A DNA stretch of 9,545 nt from RXOA01 sp964547105 (lineage in GTDB: Bacteria > Bipolaricaulota > Bipolaricaulia > UBA7950 > UBA9294): contig CAZJLO010000063.1 in NCBI GenBank assembly GCA_964547105.1, positions 1-9,545 on the forward strand, given 5' to 3'. Each line of letters opens with the position of its first letter. Positions within the stretch are counted from its first letter, which is position 1. The notes beneath the pieces are model-generated. The model saw only the letters and a program-made list of their open reading frames with translations, made no database searches and had not been told where the DNA came from. A program made the translations under genes and the position numbers. Of this stretch, positions 6,440-9,545 are shown piece after piece.

Positions 6440-6730
6440 ATGATCGCTGAATTCAGCATTGCTCCAATCGGTGAAAGCGTAAGCCTGAGCCCGTATGTCG
6501 CCCGAGCATTTCGGCTGATCGAGGCAAGCGATCTTCCGTTTGAACATCACGCCATGGGCACAAACATCGAAGGGGGATGGGATGAAGTCATGTCGGTGAT
6601 CAAGGCCTGTCGAGACGACTTGCTTCAGGACTGTCGCCGCATCAGCCTTTCGATCCGCATAGACGATCGAGCCGAACCTACGCCGCGCCTGCACACCAAA
6701 GTGTCTTCAGCGCAGAACAAGATGCGATAG
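6440..6730 (+). CDS. MTH1187/YkoF-type thiamine-binding family protein
   Basis: A 96-residue soluble cytosolic protein of the MTH1187 (former DUF77) family, a small ferredoxin-like fold. Members are annotated as thiamine-binding from work on YkoF-type proteins. Family features visible are an opening strand MIAEFSIAPIGES (1-13) with PIG, the LSPYVARAFRLIE helix (16-28), the hallmark HAMGTNIEGGWDEV (37-50), and the ISLSIRIDDR strand (68-77). Length is typical. It lacks a signal peptide although its two operon partners are exported. Its presence beside phosphoesterases, and in a window with a thiamine-diphosphate enzyme, suggests a link to thiamine supply, but ligand binding in this copy is not shown. 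It ends in TAG, 61 bp before the convergent transporter gene; no clear terminator is visible between them. Confidence 0.85.
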   Translation: MIAEFSIAPIGESVSLSPYVARAFRLIEASDLPFEHHAMGTNIEGGWDEVMSVIKACRDDLLQDCRRISLSIRIDDRAEPTPRLHTKVSSAQNKMR

Positions 6731-6791
6731 GTGATGCGGGAGTCAGTCTCTCTTCGTTCCCTTGGATTCGCTGACATCGCGTTCCGCTGCT

Positions 6792-8444
6792 TCAGAAGGT
6801 GAGGACATCCCCGGCGATATTCATCGCGTGATCTCCGATTCGCTCGAGGTTGCGCACCGCTTCGACGAACAAAACCCCCATCTCGGGATCGCAGACTCCT
6901 GCTTCGATTCGACCGATGTGCCGTTCCTTGTACACTTCCTCGAGCCGGTCAATCTCCTTCTCCATGCCCGCTGCAGCTTCAACCAGCGTCCGGTCTTCTT
7001 CTCGCAACCCGGCAAGCACTTGCTCGAGCATTTCTTCGACCCGGTCGAACAAGGTCGACACCTCGGATCGGGCTTCATACGAGAGCTCGACGACATGTCT
7101 TGCTCGAACGCGGCCTCGTTCGGCGATATTCACGGCATGGTCTCCGATTCGCTCCAAGTCATGGACCGCGTGGCGAAGGACATGGAGCCTGCGTGTATCC
7201 GCGTCGGACAGACCGTGCGCATCCACCCGGTCGAGATAGCTGTCAAGATCGTGAAAGAATCGATCCACGCTGTCCTCAAGCTCGAACGTGTCCTGGACTG
7301 CGTCGAGATCGGCCTTGAGAAAAGCCATGCGTGACGATTCGATCATCCTCATGACGGTTTCGGCCATGGCCATGATCGCCTGGCCGGCGTGGTTGATCGC
7401 CATCACCGGGGTCTGCAGAAGCTCCCGCGACAACTCTGTTTGCTTCGCCGGCACCGCATTGTCCCGACCTCGGACCAACCGTTTGGCCAGCCACACAAGC
7501 GCCGGCACAGCAGGAACACGCAGGATCGTCACCGCCACGTTGAAGATCGTGTGAGCGTTGGCGATCTGGCGAACCAGCGTCCCCGCCGTCCCTTCGACAA
7601 GGCGGGCGTAGGCCGGAATCCAGGGGATGAAGACCCCCACACCAAGCACATTGACCGCGAGCTGACCGATCGCAAGTCGCCGAGAAGAGAGCGAGGAGCC
7701 GATCGACGCAATCTGAGCAGTGATGGTCGTTCCGATGTTCGCGCCAAGAACAAGCGCGATCGCCGCGGGAAGGGTGATGACGCCGGCACTCCCCATCGCA
7801 ATCACCATCGCCGTCATCGCTGAGGAGCTTTGGATCACCGCCGTAACGATCGCCCCCACCGCAACCCCCAACAGTACATTCGCTCCGCATGATTCGAGCA
7901 GCTGGAGCACAAATGGGGTATCGGCCAGTCCGCGGAGTCCCGAGGAGAGTATATCCATCCCAAGGAAAAGCAGGCCGAAACCAAGAATGATCCGCCCCAC
8001 ATCGTGGAACCGGCGATTCCTGCCAACCGCGGAAAGAAGAAACCCAACGGCAATCACCGGCAGGTAGTACTGGCCGATCTTGAACGCAATGATCTGCGCA
8101 GTAAAGGTTGTTCCGATCTCCGAGCCAAGCATGACGCCGATTCCTTGAGACAGCGTGAGCACACCGGCATTGATCAGTCCAATCAACAGGACCATCGTCA
8201 TACTACTGCTCTGGAGAACGCCGGAAGTCACTGCCCCCACGATGACGCCGCGCCATGGGCGCCCGGTAAGGCGCTCCAGCAAGCTGCGCATTCGCCCACC
8301 GGCGGCTCGCTTGAGGGCATCGCTCAGAACATGGAGTCCGTAGAGGAACAACGCCACTCCACCCGTAGTCGAGAAGATCAACGCCGGAATAGAAATACTC
8401 GCCCCCTCTATCAATCGAGCCGACAGGATATCAAGATTCGGCAC
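6792..8444 (-). CDS. Na/Pi cotransporter family protein with C-terminal PhoU-like domain
   Basis: A 550-residue inner-membrane protein of the Na+/phosphate cotransporter II family. Two inverted transporter repeats each carry QSSS (78-81 and 205-208) followed by GSEIGTT (107-113) or GANIGTT (234-240). Hydrophobic segments run from about 24 to 320, with NAHTIFN at 296-302. The cytosolic region from about 340 to 550 is PhoU-like, with two helical repeats each ending in ERIGDHAxNIA (431-441 and 534-544). The protein would move phosphate, with PhoU-like gating or regulation; import versus export cannot be told. The GTG at 8444 lacks a ribosome site, and a -10-like box lies only 2 nt from it, so the true start may be downstream, for instance TTG at 8414. 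It is divergent from add and convergent with the thiamine-binding-family gene. Confidence 0.92.
   Translation of the reverse strand: MPNLDILSARLIEGASISIPALIFSTTGGVALFLYGLHVLSDALKRAAGGRMRSLLERLTGRPWRGVIVGAVTSGVLQSSSMTMVLLIGLINAGVLTLSQGIGVMLGSEIGTTFTAQIIAFKIGQYYLPVIAVGFLLSAVGRNRRFHDVGRIILGFGLLFLGMDILSSGLRGLADTPFVLQLLESCGANVLLGVAVGAIVTAVIQSSSAMTAMVIAMGSAGVITLPAAIALVLGANIGTTITAQIASIGSSLSSRRLAIGQLAVNVLGVGVFIPWIPAYARLVEGTAGTLVRQIANAHTIFNVAVTILRVPAVPALVWLAKRLVRGRDNAVPAKQTELSRELLQTPVMAINHAGQAIMAMAETVMRMIESSRMAFLKADLDAVQDTFELEDSVDRFFHDLDSYLDRVDAHGLSDADTRRLHVLRHAVHDLERIGDHAVNIAERGRVRARHVVELSYEARSEVSTLFDRVEEMLEQVLAGLREEDRTLVEAAAGMEKEIDRLEEVYKERHIGRIEAGVCDPEMGVLFVEAVRNLERIGDHAMNIAGDVLTF
6812..6845. repeat. 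direct repeat, copy 1 (inside the PhoU-like domain)
   Basis: This 34-bp stretch matches 7121-7154 at 30 of 34 positions. Both copies encode the ERIGDHAxNIA helix of the two PhoU-like repeats, so it reflects internal protein symmetry and not a mobile element. Confidence 0.75.
7121..7154. repeat. direct repeat, copy 2 (inside the PhoU-like domain)
   Basis: Partner of 6812-6845, offset by 309 bp (103 codons), identical at 30 of 34 bases. It encodes the first ERIGDHA helix. Confidence 0.75.
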
Positions 8445-8446
8445 AC

Positions 8447-8473
8447 TTTATAACAATCACCGTGTGCTTTCAA
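8447..8473 (-). promoter_or_regulatory. putative promoter of the Na/Pi cotransporter-family gene
   Basis: On the minus strand an extended -10, TG-T-TATAAA (8455-8447), is preceded by TTGAAA at 15 nt or TTGTTG at 18 nt. Transcription would begin near 8440, just inside the GTG at 8444. Either this promoter is not used or translation starts further in. Confidence 0.4.
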
Positions 8474-8486
8474 CAACAGGGCCGGG

Positions 8487-8520
8487 TTGACCCATGCGGC
8501 GATCTGAGTCAATATAGAAT
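8487..8520 (+). promoter_or_regulatory. add: putative promoter of add, possibly giving a leaderless transcript
   Basis: TAGAAT (8515-8520) is a 5-of-6 match to the -10 consensus and ends 5 nt before the add ATG at 8526, so transcription would start at or next to the start codon. The nearest -35-like TTGACC (8487-8492) is 22 nt away, too far for this -10; with the weaker CAATAT (8510-8515) it has a 17-nt spacer. TTGAC/GTCAA (8487-8491, 8508-8512) is also an inverted repeat. Confidence 0.35.
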
Positions 8521-8525
8521 ATGGA

Positions 8526-9533
8526 ATGGATGATTGGGTAGGGAATCTGCCGAAGCTGGATCTGCATGTTCACCTGGATGGCTCGTTGCGCCTTGAAACG
8601 CTCAAGGAACTGGCAACCTCCCTGCCTGAGGAGATTCGCTTCCCTGATGATCTTGATCTGGCGATCGCCGTCACCCCGCCCGAGCGGTGCACGCTTGAGG
8701 AATACCTGAAGTCATTCGACTACACAATCGCCGTTCTGCAGACCGAAGCCGCCTTGGAGCGAGCTGCGTTCGAGCTCTGCGAGGATGCGGCATCGGAGCA
8801 TGTCATCTACCTGGAAGTCCGCTTCGCACCGCTTCTCCATACAGAGCGCGGATTGTCACCGCGCGAGGTCGTCACGTCCGTACTTGCCGGTCTACGCCGG
8901 GCCGAGACCCGCTTTAGCATCCGTGCACGGCTGATTCTCTCGGCGATGCGCAATGAATCGCGCGAGCGTTCGGTCGAGGTCGCCCAACTTGCGGCGCAGT
9001 TTCACAAGAAGGGAGTCGTCGCATTCGATCTTGCGGGTCCCGAGCACGACTATCCGCCGTTCCTTCACAAGACGGCAATCGGATTCGCTCGAGACGTCGG
9101 CCTTCACCTCACGCTTCATGCCGGCGAAGGGTGCTGCCCGGAGCAGATCCGCGAAGCGATCGATCTGGGTGCGGAGAGAATCGGTCATGGTGTTTACCTC
9201 GATCACGATCCATCGGCGCTGAAGCGGGTCATCGAAGACGGAATCCCTCTCGAACTTTGTCCGACCAGCAATCTCCAGGTATCCGGCCGGATGAAACGGT
9301 ACGCCGATCATCCGTTCGGTCAGTACCTCAAGCAAGGAATCCGGGTCACGATCAACACGGACAATCGCTTGATGTCACAGACATCCTGCACGCAAGAACT
9401 GCAGGCGATGGTCGACGCATTTTCCCTCACCGCGGACAATGTACGTCAGATCATCCAGAATAGCGTCGACGCCGCGTTCTGCGATGCTGAAACCCGCGAC
9501 ATCCTTCAACGCCAGGTTGATGCCGCGTTCTAG
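8526..9533 (+). CDS. add: adenosine deaminase
   Basis: A 335-residue cytosolic zinc enzyme that deaminates adenosine (and deoxyadenosine) to inosine in purine salvage. The metal and catalytic set is complete: HVH (14-16) in LDLHVHLDGS, LHAGE (197-201) with H198 and catalytic E201, GHG (220-222) with H221, and NTDN (277-280) with D279. CPTSN (245-249) and FDLAGPE (167-173) are further family motifs. Length is typical for bacterial members. No ribosome site precedes the ATG at 8526, unlike most neighbours, and a -10-like box lies just upstream, so leaderless translation is possible. Adenine deaminase or another member of the superfamily is a less likely alternative given these motifs. The gene ends AAF-TAG, with the stop in the loop of a 6-bp hairpin. 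Confidence 0.95.
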   Translation: MDDWVGNLPKLDLHVHLDGSLRLETLKELATSLPEEIRFPDDLDLAIAVTPPERCTLEEYLKSFDYTIAVLQTEAALERAAFELCEDAASEHVIYLEVRFAPLLHTERGLSPREVVTSVLAGLRRAETRFSIRARLILSAMRNESRERSVEVAQLAAQFHKKGVVAFDLAGPEHDYPPFLHKTAIGFARDVGLHLTLHAGEGCCPEQIREAIDLGAERIGHGVYLDHDPSALKRVIEDGIPLELCPTSNLQVSGRMKRYADHPFGQYLKQGIRVTINTDNRLMSQTSCTQELQAMVDAFSLTADNVRQIIQNSVDAAFCDAETRDILQRQVDAAF

Positions 9534-9539
9534 ACGCGG
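9523..9539 (+). terminator. hairpin spanning the add stop codon
   Basis: CCGCGT (9523-9528) and ACGCGG (9534-9539) form a perfect 6-bp GC-rich stem with loop TCTAG, which contains the TAG of add; a flanking G·U pair could extend it. The window ends 6 nt later without a visible T-run, so it may be a terminator, an mRNA-stabilising end or part of a longer structure. Confidence 0.4.
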
Positions 9540-9545
9540 TTGATG

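Noticed and set aside
6731..6791. Bidirectional terminator between the thiamine-binding-family gene and the transporter gene
   Set aside because: No stable stem followed by a T-run is visible in this 61-bp gap on either strand.
6812..7154. Direct repeats as traces of a mobile element
   Set aside because: Both copies lie in frame within the PhoU-like domain, 103 codons apart, and encode the same helix; they are an internal protein repeat.
1..9545. CRISPR array, tRNA or rRNA gene, insertion sequence, or a classical defence or toxin-antitoxin system
   Set aside because: No regularly spaced repeats, cloverleaf-like elements, transposase frames or paired toxin genes were seen; the MazG-like protein alone is not a toxin-antitoxin module.

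Overview
This is a bacterial window of moderately high GC (roughly 58% by eye). Most genes have strong GGAGG-type ribosome binding sites, and reading frames are tightly packed in both orientations. The gene content (indolepyruvate:ferredoxin oxidoreductase, an EF-G-like paralogue, a Na/Pi-cotransporter-family protein, an MTH1187-family thiamine-binding protein) fits an anaerobic or fermentative bacterium. The species cannot be named from the sequence. TAG is the stop codon in six of eight complete genes, and GATC is about three-fold over-represented; both could help place the lineage.

Layout. Positions 18-1571 (minus) hold an EF-G-like GTPase of the EF-G2 type. Its reading frame leaves EF-G homology inside domain IV, close to the left edge of the window. 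A 234-bp divergent intergenic region (1572-1805) carries a good promoter for that gene and a weaker candidate for the next unit. Positions 1806-4057 (plus) are iorA and iorB, overlapping by 4 nt. IorA lacks the usual C-terminal two-cluster ferredoxin domain. A convergent MazG-like pyrophosphohydrolase gene lies at 4138-4455 (minus). Positions 4582-6730 (plus) form a probable three-gene operon: two tandem paralogous exported calcineurin-like phosphoesterases and a small thiamine-binding-family protein. Positions 6792-8444 (minus) encode a Na/Pi cotransporter-family protein with a C-terminal PhoU-like domain. Adenosine deaminase (add) is divergent from it at 8526-9533 (plus). No RNA gene, CRISPR array or insertion sequence is visible, and no gene-free stretch exceeds 300 bases.

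How the genes may work together (inference). IorAB would convert aryl pyruvates from aromatic amino acids to aryl-CoA with thiamine diphosphate as cofactor, passing electrons to a ferredoxin encoded elsewhere. The exported phosphoesterases resemble the Mn-dependent ADP-ribose/CDP-alcohol diphosphatase group. With the MazG-like enzyme, the phosphate transporter and adenosine deaminase they suggest a nucleotide and phosphate scavenging neighbourhood. An alternative is that the phosphoesterases and the thiamine-binding-family protein take part in salvage of thiamine phosphates. No classical defence or mobile system is visible. The most unusual items are the broken EF-G2 gene with altered GTPase motifs, the ferredoxin-less IorA, the tandem exported phosphoesterases, and the TAG-centred gene ends.
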